NCBI GenBank assembly: GCA_963733085.1
Contig: CAVTBY010000016.1
Span: forward strand, 62,001 to 126,000
Direction: 5' to 3'
Length of the DNA: 64,000 nt
Source of the DNA: Desertimonas sp963733085
Lineage (GTDB): Bacteria > Actinomycetota > Acidimicrobiia > Acidimicrobiales > Ilumatobacteraceae
The notes beneath the pieces are model-generated. The model saw only the letters and a program-made list of their open reading frames with translations, ran no database searches and had not been told where the DNA came from. Made by a program: the position numbers and the translations under genes. Below, in pieces: positions 20,020 to 28,630 of this stretch; positions within the stretch are counted from its first letter, which is position 1, and the number at the start of each line of letters is the position of its first letter.

Positions 20020-20480
20020 ACGGCGTGCTTGTGGAGATCGTGCTCGGAGTTGTCGCTGGGCAGTGACTCGATCCCGGCGTCGACACCCGCCTTGACGCCG
20101 GCTAGGGGCAGGATGTTGAGGACGCCTTGGCCCTTGCTCATCAACTCGATCAGCTCGTCGTTGGTCCGCAGCACGACCGACGACGTCCCGCTGATGACGA
20201 TGTTGGCCGAGCTGATGTCGGAGCCGACGGTCTGGCGCAAGTTGGTGAACACGTCGCGCACGGACTCGAGCTTGATGCCGGCGTCGAGCAGGGTCTTGAT
20301 GATGCGCAACTCGAGCAGGTCGCGGTAGCTGTACTGACGGCGGCTCCCACTGCCGGTGGCCTCGGCGAGCGACGGCTTGAGCAGATCAGTGCGGGCCCAA
20401 TAGTCGAGCTGCCGATAGGTGATGCCGACGATCTTCGCCGTCTGCGTACCGCTGTACCCGGCCCCCTCGACAGCTCTCAT
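20016..20480 (-). CDS. MerR-family regulator coupled to gcvT
   Basis: 154 residues. The N-terminal MerR helix-turn-helix (YSGTQTAKIVGITYRQLDYW, about residues 8-30) and wing (SGSRRQYSYRDLLELRII) are clear. The C-terminal half (NLRQTVGSDISSANIVISG) lacks the metal-binding cysteines of MerR itself. From position (after DUF151 and the FHA/ftsR pair) it corresponds to the second MerR gene of the mycobacterial garA locus (Rv1830 in my recollection). The upstream gap 20481-20749 has strong hairpins. Its targets are unknown. Confidence 0.82.
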   Translation of the reverse strand: MRAVEGAGYSGTQTAKIVGITYRQLDYWARTDLLKPSLAEATGSGSRRQYSYRDLLELRIIKTLLDAGIKLESVRDVFTNLRQTVGSDISSANIVISGTSSVVLRTNDELIELMSKGQGVLNILPLAGVKAGVDAGIESLPSDNSEHDLHKHAV

Positions 20481-20524
20481 CGCCCGACTCCTTCCGTTCC
20501 GACAACGACGTAGTTACGGCATTG

Positions 20525-20745
20525 TGAGCACGCCAGGCTACGGACCCGCGGCGTCTGCGTCAAGCTTTGCTGGTTTCACCCTCACTCGTTCGCTCGCTGC
20601 GCTCGCTCTCTCCGTTCGGGCGAGCGAAGCACCGGCCTGCGGCCGGACTGAAGCATCTCAGCTGGTCGACCGGCAAAGCCGGATCGACCAGCGGTGGGGG
20701 CTCCGCCAGGAGGCTCTGCCCCCCACACCCCCGCCGGGGGATGCG
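20525..20745 (-). other. Hairpin-rich spacer downstream of the DUF151 gene
   Basis: At 20661-20692, GCTGGTCGA and CCGGC pair with GCCGG and TCGACCAGC around an AAA loop. Immediately after, GGTGGGGGC pairs with GCCCCCCAC (20693-20730). CTCGCTGCGCTCGC repeats lie at 20590-20625. No ORF of note. In the minus direction this could terminate or attenuate the DUF151 transcript before MerR. Confidence 0.45.
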
Positions 20746-20749
20746 AGCC

Positions 20750-21241
20750 CTAACCGCCGAAGTCCTCGGGCTTCACGTGTTCGATGAAGTCGCGGAACTC
20801 GTCGATGATCTCCTCGGCGGCTTCCTCGGGCTCGGGGGCGGGGTCCTGCCCGACGAGGTCGAGGAGCTCCTCGGTGGCCAGCATCGGGGCGTCGCAGCGC
20901 ACGGCCAGGGCGATGGCATCGGAGGTGCGGCTCGAGACGATGGTCAGCTCAGCGTTGGGGCGGCGCAGGTGCAGTTCGGCGTAGTAGGTGTGGTCGCGCA
21001 TCTCTGTGACGACGATTCGCTCGAGCGACACCCCCAGCTCCTGGAGGGTCTGCACGAAGAGGTCGTGGGTCAACGGGCGGGGGGCGACGACACCTTCGAG
21101 GGCGTAGTGGATCGACGTGGCCTCCGGGGTGCCGATGTAGATCGGCATCAGGCGGTGTCGGCCGGTGGCCTCGCGCAGCAGCACCATCGGGGTGTTCGCC
21201 GGGATCTCGACCCGCACTCCCACGACCTCGAGCGGTACCAC
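20750..21241 (-). CDS. Bifunctional nuclease (BFN/DUF151) domain protein
   Basis: 163 residues from a GTG, with TACGCT at 21249-21254 ending 7 nt before it (leaderless). The BFN core is intact: GVRVEIPANTPMVLLRE, LMPIYIGTPEATSIHYAL, and the C-terminal SSRTSDAIALAVR. An acidic tail (PAPEPEEAAEEIIDE) follows. Homologues occur at the same place between the two MerR genes in mycobacteria (Rv1829). The nuclease activity reported for a plant homologue is not established for this branch. Confidence 0.85.
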   Translation of the reverse strand: MVPLEVVGVRVEIPANTPMVLLREATGRHRLMPIYIGTPEATSIHYALEGVVAPRPLTHDLFVQTLQELGVSLERIVVTEMRDHTYYAELHLRRPNAELTIVSSRTSDAIALAVRCDAPMLATEELLDLVGQDPAPEPEEAAEEIIDEFRDFIEHVKPEDFGG

Positions 21242-21265
21242 GAGTCCGAGCGTACCCGGTGGGCC

Positions 21266-22144
21266 CTATCGGCCGCCGTACAGGCTTACAACTCCAGCTG
21301 TTCGCGAACGGCGGCGCGCAAGAAGCGCGCTGCGTAGCTTCGCAGCACAGTCATTGAGCTCGTCGAGCTGAGCGACGGCAAGGCTGCGTGCTTCGGGGTT
21401 GCGGTGGCGCAGCGTCGGCGTCACGAGCTGCTCGTAGAGGCCGACCTCGCGCTCGACGGACGTTCGCCACGCGCGCAGGTGACGGGCGTCGATACCGGCG
21501 CGCAGCAAACCTCCTGCAGCGGCGGCGATCTCCACGGCGTCCTCGCTGTAGAGGTCGCTGCCACCCTTGCGCCGGCCGATCACGCCGTACTCCTCGAGCG
21601 CTGCCAATTGGGTGGCGGTGACCGACGCCATCGCGCACAACTCCTCGCGGCTGACGACCACTCCAGGCAGCAGGCGAGGCGATGTGTCCTTGGCCGATCG
21701 TGAGGTCTTCTGGTCGCCCGACTCATCTTGGGCAACTGGGGCGGCGGGCGGACCGACGGCTGGTTGTGGTGCCGCCGGCGCCGCGCTGCCGTTGCGGCCC
21801 GCCGCCGGATGATTGGCGATCGCCGCCGCGCTCGGCGTGGCAGTCCGCTCCCCCACCGGTGTCCCGTGCGGTGGCGTGCTCGCCGCCTCGATGACCCCGG
21901 CGTCGAGGCGGTCCTTGATGACTCGCAGTGGTAGGAAGTGCTCGCGCTGCTCGCGCAGAATGACGCGCAACAACTCGACGTCGTGCTCGTAGAACTTGCG
22001 GTAGCCCGACGGCGTCCGCTCCGGCTCGATCAGTCCCTGGCTTTCGAGAAAGCGGATCTTGGAGATCGTGATGTCCGGGAACTCCTCGAGGAGTAACCCG
22101 AGGACCTCGCCGATCGAGAGGTGCGATGCGTTCGGCTCAGCCAT
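21266..22144 (-). CDS. ftsR: FtsR-like MerR-family regulator
   Basis: 292 residues from ATG 22144, the start that overlaps the FHA stop by 8 bp. The frame is open further upstream but overlaps the FHA gene. HTH: LSIGEVLGLLLEEFPDITI, then KIRFLESQGLIEPERTPSGY and R(K)F in the wing (residues 10-60). A Pro/Ala-rich linker of about 80 residues, longer than I would expect, separates it from a C-terminal MerR-like effector domain (SREELCAMASVTATQL onward). In corynebacteria the orthologue activates ftsZ. The gene order with garA and gcvH matches mycobacteria. Confidence 0.82.
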   Translation of the reverse strand: MAEPNASHLSIGEVLGLLLEEFPDITISKIRFLESQGLIEPERTPSGYRKFYEHDVELLRVILREQREHFLPLRVIKDRLDAGVIEAASTPPHGTPVGERTATPSAAAIANHPAAGRNGSAAPAAPQPAVGPPAAPVAQDESGDQKTSRSAKDTSPRLLPGVVVSREELCAMASVTATQLAALEEYGVIGRRKGGSDLYSEDAVEIAAAAGGLLRAGIDARHLRAWRTSVEREVGLYEQLVTPTLRHRNPEARSLAVAQLDELNDCAAKLRSALLARRRSRTAGVVSLYGGR

Positions 22145-22622
22145 CGGCACGCTCGAACAGGACGAGGCGGAACTTGCCGATCTGCAGCTCGTCGCCGTGG
22201 CGGAGGACGGCGCGGTCGACGCGCTCCTGGTTGATGTAGGTGCCGTTGAGCGAACCCTCGTCGCGGACGACATACCCTTCCGTGGTCCGTTCGATGGCGA
22301 CATGGCGTCGTGACACCGTGATGTCGTCGAGCATGATGTCCGAATCAGGGTGGCGACCGAGCAGCGTCGTGCCCTCACCGAGTTCGAACCGCTCGCCGGC
22401 CTGGGGGCCGGATCGCACGATGAGCACGGCACCGTCCCGGGGCACCGAGTTCATCGGCACTGCCACGTCGTCGTGCGTGCCCGCGGCGTCGAGCAGCGGG
22501 TCGACTGCGGTCAGCGTGATCGTGCGGTCCTCCAACGAGTCGAGCGCCTGCCCGCAGCTGGAGCAGAAGCCGCTCGACGGCGGGTTGCGGTGACCGCAGT
22601 TGTTGCAGAACACGTAGGTCAC
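22137..22622 (-). CDS. garA: FHA-domain protein, GarA-like, with zinc ribbon
   Basis: 161 residues from a GTG 4 bp after the gcvH stop. An N-terminal zinc ribbon (CNNCG, then CSSCG; residues 6-24) precedes a Thr-containing segment (DRTITLTAVD) at the place where GarA carries its kinase-phosphorylated Thr pair. The FHA domain (about 70-158) has GRHPDSDI, SRRHV and GSLNGTYIN, the phospho-Thr pocket. GarA inhibits 2-oxoglutarate enzymes until phosphorylated by Ser/Thr kinases. The zinc ribbon is a difference from the mycobacterial protein as I remember it. The operon neighbours gcvH and ftsR support the call. Confidence 0.8.
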   Translation of the reverse strand: MTYVFCNNCGHRNPPSSGFCSSCGQALDSLEDRTITLTAVDPLLDAAGTHDDVAVPMNSVPRDGAVLIVRSGPQAGERFELGEGTTLLGRHPDSDIMLDDITVSRRHVAIERTTEGYVVRDEGSLNGTYINQERVDRAVLRHGDELQIGKFRLVLFERADG

Positions 22623-22626
22623 GCCA

Positions 22627-23007
22627 TCAACCCTCGATCAAACTGCCGTAGGCCGCGGCGTCGAGGAGCCCGTCCACCTGGCTGGCGTCGGCGAGCTCGA
22701 GCTCACAGATCCAACCTTCGCCGTAGGGGTCGTCGTTGAGCAGTTGCGGGGCGTCGGCGAGGGCGTCGTTGACGGCGACGACGGAACCCGAGACCGGGGC
22801 ATAGATGTCGGAGACCGACTTGGTGCTCTCCACCTCACCGATCGTGTCGCCGGCCGCGAACGAGTCGCCGACCGTCGGCAGCTGCACGAACACGACGTCG
22901 CCGAGGGAGTCCTGGGCGTAATCAGTGATGCCGATGCGCACCCGCGATCCGTCGCGGCTGATCCATTCGTGATCCGAGGAGTACCGCAACTGATCGGGAA
23001 GGTTCAT
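22627..23007 (-). CDS. gcvH: Glycine cleavage system H protein
   Basis: 126 residues, normal length. The lipoyl-Lys sits in GEVESTKSVSD (about residue 63), with the conserved DHEW at 12-15 and the C-terminal GWICELEL. It shuttles the aminomethyl group between P, T and L proteins. TACGTT (23016-23021) ends 8 nt before the ATG, suggesting a leaderless message that continues into the FHA and MerR genes. No riboswitch is visible here, unlike gcvP. Confidence 0.95.
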   Translation of the reverse strand: MNLPDQLRYSSDHEWISRDGSRVRIGITDYAQDSLGDVVFVQLPTVGDSFAAGDTIGEVESTKSVSDIYAPVSGSVVAVNDALADAPQLLNDDPYGEGWICELELADASQVDGLLDAAAYGSLIEG

Positions 23008-23037
23008 GGTGCTCCAACGTATCGAACGACGACGTGC

Positions 23038-23655
23038 TCACTTGCCGTGACGGCCGGCGGCGATGGCGCCCTTGACCCGTGGCACGTAGGCGACGGCCGT
23101 GACCCATGAGAGTACAAGACCGGGGATTCCGAGGATCCATGCGGCGACCTGAAAACCGGCGTGTCCCGGGAAGTCGCTGGATCCGAGCATGAACCCTGGC
23201 ACGGCAAACATGAGCAAGAACGTGGCCAGCTTCCCCCACCAGCTGACGTCGAAGCGGGGCATGTGGAACACGAGCGTGGCGATCGCCATCATCGCCCCGA
23301 CGAGCACCTCGCGGATCAGGATCGCCCAGCAGAACCATAGCGGCGCTGCCTCGGCGACGATGATGCCGACGAGTGCGACAATGAACAGGAGACGATCGAC
23401 GGTCGGGTCGAACACCTTGCCGAACTCGCTGACCTGCCCCAGACGCCGGGCGAGGTAGCCGTCGACCCAGTCGGTCGCGCCGAGGCCACCGAGTAGCCAC
23501 GCGGCGGCGGCGGGATTGTCCCGTCCGAACAAGAGGTAGAGAAACAGCGGGAGGCAGGCGAGGCGGAGGAGCGTGAACAGGTTGGGGATGGTGAGAATCC
23601 GGTTCGTCGCCGGATCGACCGGAGCGACAGCTGCCGTATCGAGTCCCGCGCCCAT
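23038..23655 (-). CDS. pgsA: CDP-alcohol phosphatidyltransferase (PgsA-like)
   Basis: About 205 residues with five or six hydrophobic segments. The family signature D-x2-DG-x2-AR-x8-G-x3-D-x3-D is present as DWVDGYLARRLGQVSEFGKV followed by FDPTVDR. It transfers a phosphatidyl group from CDP-diacylglycerol to an alcohol (glycerol-3-phosphate is the likely acceptor) in the membrane. A GTG at 23658 precedes the ATG at 23655; the ATG is favoured because it lies 7 nt from the TAGAGT box. A pgsA-type gene upstream of gcvH also occurs in mycobacteria. Confidence 0.85.
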   Translation of the reverse strand: MGAGLDTAAVAPVDPATNRILTIPNLFTLLRLACLPLFLYLLFGRDNPAAAAWLLGGLGATDWVDGYLARRLGQVSEFGKVFDPTVDRLLFIVALVGIIVAEAAPLWFCWAILIREVLVGAMMAIATLVFHMPRFDVSWWGKLATFLLMFAVPGFMLGSSDFPGHAGFQVAAWILGIPGLVLSWVTAVAYVPRVKGAIAAGRHGK

Positions 23656-23662
23656 CACCCCG

Positions 23663-23672
23663 ACTCTAGGGT
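23663..23672. promoter_or_regulatory. Overlapping divergent -10 boxes (pgsA / HIT)
   Basis: ACTCTAGGGT: TAGGGT (plus) ends 6 nt before the HIT ATG, and TAGAGT (minus) ends 7 nt before the pgsA ATG. The boxes share TA. Confidence 0.5.
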
Positions 23673-23678
23673 TGCCGT

Positions 23679-24077
23679 ATGGCGACCGTCTTCTCTCGCA
23701 TCATCGACGGTGACTTGCCCGGCAGCTTCGTCTGGCGGGACGAGCGTGCTGTCGGCTTGATGTCGATCAACCCACTTTCGACGGGGCACGTGCTGGTCGT
23801 GCCGATCGTCGAGGTCGACCACTGGATCGACCTCGACGCCGACCTCGCCGCCCACCTGTTCGACGTTGCCCGGGTGATCGGTCGCGCCCAGGCGTCGGCG
23901 TTCCATTGCACGCGTGTCGGGCTGATCATCGCCGGCTATGAGGTGCCGCACACCCATCTGCACGTGGTCCCGACGAACTCGATGGCCGAGCTCAACTTCG
24001 CCAACGCCGCCCTCTCCGTCGATCCGGCAGACATCGAGTCGGCGGCCGAGGCGATCAGGGCTCAGCTGCCCCACTAA
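23679..24077 (+). CDS. HIT-family nucleotide hydrolase/transferase
   Basis: 132 residues. FSRIIDGDLPG at the start, GHVLVVPIVEV, and the catalytic histidine triad HTHLHVVP at about residues 88-95. HIT proteins hydrolyse nucleoside phosphoramidates or dinucleoside polyphosphates. The stop codon TAA overlaps the stop codon of the convergent SRAP gene, so the two transcripts meet head-on. Confidence 0.9.
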   Translation: MATVFSRIIDGDLPGSFVWRDERAVGLMSINPLSTGHVLVVPIVEVDHWIDLDADLAAHLFDVARVIGRAQASAFHCTRVGLIIAGYEVPHTHLHVVPTNSMAELNFANAALSVDPADIESAAEAIRAQLPH

Positions 24078-24790
24078 GCATCGGCGGGGGCGATCAGCTC
24101 GGGGCCGTTGTTGCGGACGTTGTTGACCTCGGGCTTGACGGGGTGCACCGTGAGCACATCATCGCCGGCCGGCAGCAGGAGCTGGCCGAGCCGATCGGTG
24201 TCGTGGTTGTCCGGGTCGAGCCACTCCGCCCACAGCGACTTCGGCAGGATCACCGGCATGCGGTCATGAACCGGGCGCATCGTCGAATTCGCCGACGTCG
24301 TGATCACGGTCGTCGAGTGCAGCCACTCCCCGTCCTTGCCGGCCGCCGGGTCACGCCAAGCCGTCCACAGTCCGGCGACGGCAAGTGGCTCCCCGTCGGC
24401 GGACTGGAAGTACATCGGCTGCTTCGCCGGTTTGCCCTTGGCCGTCACCGGACCATCCGCCGACCCGGCCTTCCACTCGTAGAACCCGTCCATCGGGATG
24501 AGGCAGCGGTGCTTACGGAAGATGCCCTTGTATGCGGGCTTCTCGCCAAGCGTCTCGGCTCGGGCGTTGATCATCTTGGCGCCGATCTTGCGGTCCTTCG
24601 CCCACACCGGGACGAGACCCCAGTGGAACACTTCGAGACGCAGCTTGCCGTCGCTGTCGGCAACGACGCCGTACACGTCGTTCGTCGGGGCGACATTGAA
24701 GTTCTCCCCGAGCGTCTCGCCGGCGAACGTGGCGCCAAAGTACTCGGCGATCGCCTCGGGCGAACTGGAGGACACGAATCGGCCGCACAT
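24074..24790 (-). CDS. SRAP-domain abasic-site DNA-protein crosslink protein (YedK/HMCES-like)
   Basis: 238 residues starting MCGRF. Cys2, exposed after Met removal, forms the thiazolidine crosslink with abasic sites in single-stranded DNA. The other active-site elements are visible: NVAPTND, WGLVPVWAKD, INARAET, the FYEWK Glu, and VHDRMPV with the His. It shields abasic sites at replication forks from cleavage. A single copy stands alone here, convergent with the HIT gene. Confidence 0.92.
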   Translation of the reverse strand: MCGRFVSSSSPEAIAEYFGATFAGETLGENFNVAPTNDVYGVVADSDGKLRLEVFHWGLVPVWAKDRKIGAKMINARAETLGEKPAYKGIFRKHRCLIPMDGFYEWKAGSADGPVTAKGKPAKQPMYFQSADGEPLAVAGLWTAWRDPAAGKDGEWLHSTTVITTSANSTMRPVHDRMPVILPKSLWAEWLDPDNHDTDRLGQLLLPAGDDVLTVHPVKPEVNNVRNNGPELIAPADA

Positions 24791-24862
24791 GGCTTTCCAT
24801 CATCGCCGATCGCAGGGCCCGGCCCCCAGAACGTCGGCGTCCACGGCTACGGTTCGGCCCCT

Positions 24863-25303
24863 ATGAGTCCACCTCTTCGCCGTGTCCGAGTCGTCGTCGC
24901 CACGCTTGCTTGTGGCGCTCTCGCCGGAATCGCAGCGGTGGCGGCAATCGCGTCCGCTGGTGGTGTCGAGACGACCGAACCACCTTCGACGATCGAAGCC
25001 AGCACGACGACGACCACCGGAGTGCCGGCCTTCGCCGACGGCGAAGAAGCCCGTCAAGCCGCCGAAGAGCTGCTCGGGGCATACATCGAGTCCGAGTTCG
25101 GGGTCACGGTCGCCGACGCCGCGTGCTCGGTGCCGCCCGACGGCGAGGTCGGCAGTGAGTTCGCCTGCTACGGCCTCAAGCCAGGCAATCTCGTGATCGC
25201 CCTGCGCGCCACGGTGGGCCCGCAGCGGCTTGTCGAGCTCGAACTCCTCGTCGACCAGCAGCCGACGACGACGTCGCCGGCGACCGTGACAACTGCTGGC
25301 TAG
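24863..25303 (+). CDS. Membrane-anchored or secreted hypothetical protein, DUF4333-like
   Basis: 146 residues from ATG 24863, 9 nt after TACGGT. An N-terminal hydrophobic helix (VVVATLACGALAGIAAVAAI) is followed by a Thr-rich spacer and a small extracellular domain with two cysteines (DAACSVPPDG and FACYGL). Small actinobacterial exported proteins of DUF4333 type share the C-x-V-P...F-x-C pattern. The tail is again Thr/Pro-rich. Function unknown. Confidence 0.6.
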   Translation: MSPPLRRVRVVVATLACGALAGIAAVAAIASAGGVETTEPPSTIEASTTTTTGVPAFADGEEARQAAEELLGAYIESEFGVTVADAACSVPPDGEVGSEFACYGLKPGNLVIALRATVGPQRLVELELLVDQQPTTTSPATVTTAG

Positions 25304-25360
25304 CTCGCCGGGCGAGGTGCGCGGTCGCGACGAGGCGGTGCAGTACGTTGCCCTGTAGGG

Positions 25361-27580
25361 ATGGAAACGCGGCGAGCGTCGCTTGATCGAACTCGGGCGA
25401 CGAGTCGCCGTGTGGTACGCCGAACGCTGCACGGTCACGTCGAGCGCGGGTTCCGGCCCGACATCGAGGGACTCCGGGCAATCGCCGTCATCGCCGTCAT
25501 CGCCTTCCACATGGAGGTGCCGCTGGTCAGTGGTGGCTTCATCGGAGTCGACGTCTTCTTCGTCGTGTCCGGCTTCCTCATCACCCGGTTGATCCTCGGC
25601 GAGCTCGCCACCAGCGGCAGCATCTCGCTGCGCAACTTCTGGGGCCGGCGGGCGCGCCGCCTCCTCCCCGCTTCGACGCTGACCGTCATCGTCACCGTGT
25701 TGTTCGCGCAGCAGATGCTTCCGCCGCTGTCGATGCGGTCGTTGGCGATCGACGCCATCGCCGCCGGCACGTTCACGACGAACTTCGTGTTTGCCAGCCG
25801 GCTCGGCGACTACTTCGGTGCCCAGCTCGGCTCCACCAATCCCTCGCCGCTGTTGCACTACTGGTCGCTGGCGGTCGAGGAGCAGTTCTACCTCTGCTGG
25901 CCGCCACTGCTCGTTCTGTTGACCCGCCGCCCACACCAGTACCGCCGCCTCGTCTTGGCGACGATCGGCATCCTCGCCGCCGCCAGCTTCGTCGTCGCCC
26001 TGTGGTGGACCGCCCAGCGGCCGTCGTGGGCGTTCTTCCTGCTGCCGGCGCGGATGGGAGAGCTGCTCGCCGGCGCCGCGCTCGCCGTCATCGGCACCGC
26101 CGTCGTCTCGATTCCGGCGCGCTGGCGCGCCGGACTGGGTTGGTGCGGCGTGCTCGGCATCGTCGCCGCCTGCGTGGGACTCGACGAGTCGGTCCCGTGG
26201 CCGGGTGCCGCGGTGCTGCTGCCGGTGGTCGCCACGATGGCGCTGATCGTCGGCGGTACGGCGAACGCGTTGAGCTGGGCACCGGCGACGGGACTCGCGG
26301 TGGCACCGCTGCAGTGGGTCGGTCGCCATTCCTACGCCCTGTACTTGTGGCACTGGCCGGCCCTCGTGCTCGCCGAGGCGGAGTGGGGCCCACTGAGCTG
26401 GCCGCAGCGATTCGCGGCGATCGGAGTCGCCGTCGGTGCGTCGGCCCTGTCCGTGCGCCTCGTCGAGGATCCGGTGCGGTACTCGCGCTACCTCTCGGCC
26501 GTCTCGTTGCGCAGCCTGGCCCTCGGCGCCGCGATGTGCGTCCTGGTCGTCGGTGTCGGGTGGGACTTGCGCTCGTCGACCGTCCAGCTCGACGGTGGAG
26601 TCGAGGCTGCCGCGCCTGAACTCGCCGCGGTCACAACGCTGACGCCGAGCGGTCTGGCGACTCCGCCGGCCACCACGGTCGCCCCCGCGACCACCCTGGC
26701 GGTGGCGACCTCGTCCGACGTGATGACGACGCTGGCCGTCCCCGACCCGCCAAGCGGACAGCTCGCCCAGCTCGTGTCCTCGACGCAGCAGGCCCTGCGC
26801 CAGTCGTCAGGCTCGTTCCCCGTGCCCTCCAACCTGCGTCCTCCGCTGGCGGCAGCCCGCGACCGTTCCGCGCCGTATCGAGATGGTTGTGTGAACATCG
26901 GGGCCAACGACCAGTTACAACCGTGCGAGTACGGCACTCCGAACGGGGGCGGGACGATCCTGCTGTACGGCGACTCCCACGCCGTGCAGTGGTTCGAGCC
27001 GCTCGAGCAGATCGCCCTGCAGCGCGGCTACCGGCTCGTCGTGCTGGCCAAGGGCGGGTGCCCGGTCGCCGAGGTAGACGTCCCGACGCCGGTGCTGCAC
27101 TTCACATGCCCGCCCTACCGGGACCGGGCGATCGCCTGGATCGAGAAGAACGATCCCGACCTCGTCGTGGTCGGCAACTCGTACTCGCAGTATCCGGCAG
27201 ACGCCGCCGAGTGGGCAGAGGGCACGGCGTCGACGATCGAGCGGCTCGGCGACGCGTCGTCGAACGTCGTTCTGATCGGCGACAATCCGGCGAGCACACA
27301 GGACCCCCCGGCGTGCCTGTCCGAGCACCTCGACGACGCGTCGGAGTGCTCGACAGCACGTGCCGAAGCAATTCTCCCGGAGCGGATCTCTGCCGAGGTC
27401 GTCGCCGCCCGCGCCAACGGCGTCAAGTTCGTCGACACGACCGACTGGTTCTGCACGGACGATGTCTGCCCGGCGGTGCTCGGCAACCTGCTGGTGATGC
27501 GCGACGAGACGCACATCACTGCTCCGATGGCCGAGTTCCTCCGCCCGTTGCTGGAGGCGGCGATCGCCGGCTCGATGTGA
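25361..27580 (+). CDS. Acyltransferase-3 / SGNH fusion (OatA-like)
   Basis: 739 residues. The N-terminal half (about 30-400) is an acyltransferase-3 domain with ten or so membrane helices: FRPDIEGLRAIAV, the AFHM His, GGFIGVDVFFVVSGFLIT and YWSLAVEEQFYL. After a Thr/Pro-rich stretch, an extracytoplasmic SGNH domain (about 500-735) carries the nucleophile in LYGDSHAVQW and the catalytic Asp/His pair in DETHIT. Such proteins O-acetylate peptidoglycan or surface glycans. The polymer modified cannot be told. Confidence 0.9.
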   Translation: METRRASLDRTRATSRRVVRRTLHGHVERGFRPDIEGLRAIAVIAVIAFHMEVPLVSGGFIGVDVFFVVSGFLITRLILGELATSGSISLRNFWGRRARRLLPASTLTVIVTVLFAQQMLPPLSMRSLAIDAIAAGTFTTNFVFASRLGDYFGAQLGSTNPSPLLHYWSLAVEEQFYLCWPPLLVLLTRRPHQYRRLVLATIGILAAASFVVALWWTAQRPSWAFFLLPARMGELLAGAALAVIGTAVVSIPARWRAGLGWCGVLGIVAACVGLDESVPWPGAAVLLPVVATMALIVGGTANALSWAPATGLAVAPLQWVGRHSYALYLWHWPALVLAEAEWGPLSWPQRFAAIGVAVGASALSVRLVEDPVRYSRYLSAVSLRSLALGAAMCVLVVGVGWDLRSSTVQLDGGVEAAAPELAAVTTLTPSGLATPPATTVAPATTLAVATSSDVMTTLAVPDPPSGQLAQLVSSTQQALRQSSGSFPVPSNLRPPLAAARDRSAPYRDGCVNIGANDQLQPCEYGTPNGGGTILLYGDSHAVQWFEPLEQIALQRGYRLVVLAKGGCPVAEVDVPTPVLHFTCPPYRDRAIAWIEKNDPDLVVVGNSYSQYPADAAEWAEGTASTIERLGDASSNVVLIGDNPASTQDPPACLSEHLDDASECSTARAEAILPERISAEVVAARANGVKFVDTTDWFCTDDVCPAVLGNLLVMRDETHITAPMAEFLRPLLEAAIAGSM

Positions 27581-27601
27581 GCTCGGCGGCGCCGGACGTT
27601 C

Positions 27602-28618
27602 CTACTCGGACGGTGCCGACATGAACAGGTCGAGCCCGAGCCGCCTCGACAGGAACCGTGCGGTCAGCTGACCCTTGACGCTGTTGCCGGCGGCGTCGAG
27701 CAGTGGGGCGAACGTCCCGAGGCCGCCTTTGCCCGGTGAAACGGTGACGATCCCGCCACCGATCCCGCTCTTGCCCGGCAGGCCGATGTCGTAGAGCCAG
27801 GTTCCGGACGTCTCGTAGAGCCCTGCAGTCGTCATCACGGCGAGCGTGAACCGGCAGGTGGCGGCGTCGACGACCCGGTCCCCTGTGATCGGGTTGACTC
27901 CACCGTCGGCGAGCGTGGCCCCCATTACGGCGAGATCGCGTGCCGTCACGCGCAGCGAGCTCTGCCGCGTGTACAGGTCGAGCGTCGTCGGCACATCGGT
28001 GACGAGCCTGCCGTAGGCGTGGAGCAGGTCGCCGATGGCCTGGTTGCGGAAGTTGGTCGCCGAGGCGGAGGCGTAGATCTCGTCATCGAGCGAGAGCTGG
28101 CGTCCGGCGAATCGCGACAGCCCGTCGCGGATGAAGCTCCACTTGGCGTCGGCGTCATCGCCGGGGACGAGACTGGTGGTGGCGATGGCGCCGGGGTTGA
28201 CCATCGGGTTGGTACGGCCGTCGCCGGACTGCTCGACGGCGCTCAGCGAGTTGAACGGGAGCCCCGTGGCGTCGACTCCGACACGGCGGCGGATGACACC
28301 GGGCCCGAGGGTGTCGCAGACGAGGGCGAAGACAAACGGCTTGGCCACACTCATGATCGAAAATTCGACTTCGACGTCGCCGGCGGCGTGGCTGGTGCCG
28401 CGAGCGCTGACGACGCAGATCCCGAACTGCTCCGGCGACACCCGCAGCAGGGCGGGATAGACGTCGGAGAGCTGACCCTCGTGGTTGTCCCGGAACCGCT
28501 GGTGTGCATCCTCGACGAGCGCCCTCGCCCGCTCGTCGGGTGGCAGCGCGCCGGTGGAGACGAAGCGCTCCCCGGTGACGTCCGTGTCACGGTCGTCGGC
28601 GTCCTCAGGCGAGTACAT
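27602..28618 (-). CDS. glsA: Glutaminase
   Basis: 338 residues of the serine-dependent glutaminase family. The catalytic SxxK is in FSIMSVAKPF, followed by FNSL, the NPMVNPGAIA loop and the GxGGGIV turn near the C-terminus. It hydrolyses glutamine to glutamate and ammonia. The gene starts 12 bp after the AlkD-like gene and has a good AGGGGA Shine-Dalgarno, as expected for a downstream cistron. Confidence 0.93.
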   Translation of the reverse strand: MYSPEDADDRDTDVTGERFVSTGALPPDERARALVEDAHQRFRDNHEGQLSDVYPALLRVSPEQFGICVVSARGTSHAAGDVEVEFSIMSVAKPFVFALVCDTLGPGVIRRRVGVDATGLPFNSLSAVEQSGDGRTNPMVNPGAIATTSLVPGDDADAKWSFIRDGLSRFAGRQLSLDDEIYASASATNFRNQAIGDLLHAYGRLVTDVPTTLDLYTRQSSLRVTARDLAVMGATLADGGVNPITGDRVVDAATCRFTLAVMTTAGLYETSGTWLYDIGLPGKSGIGGGIVTVSPGKGGLGTFAPLLDAAGNSVKGQLTARFLSRRLGLDLFMSAPSE

Positions 28619-28630
28619 CTGCTTCCCCTA

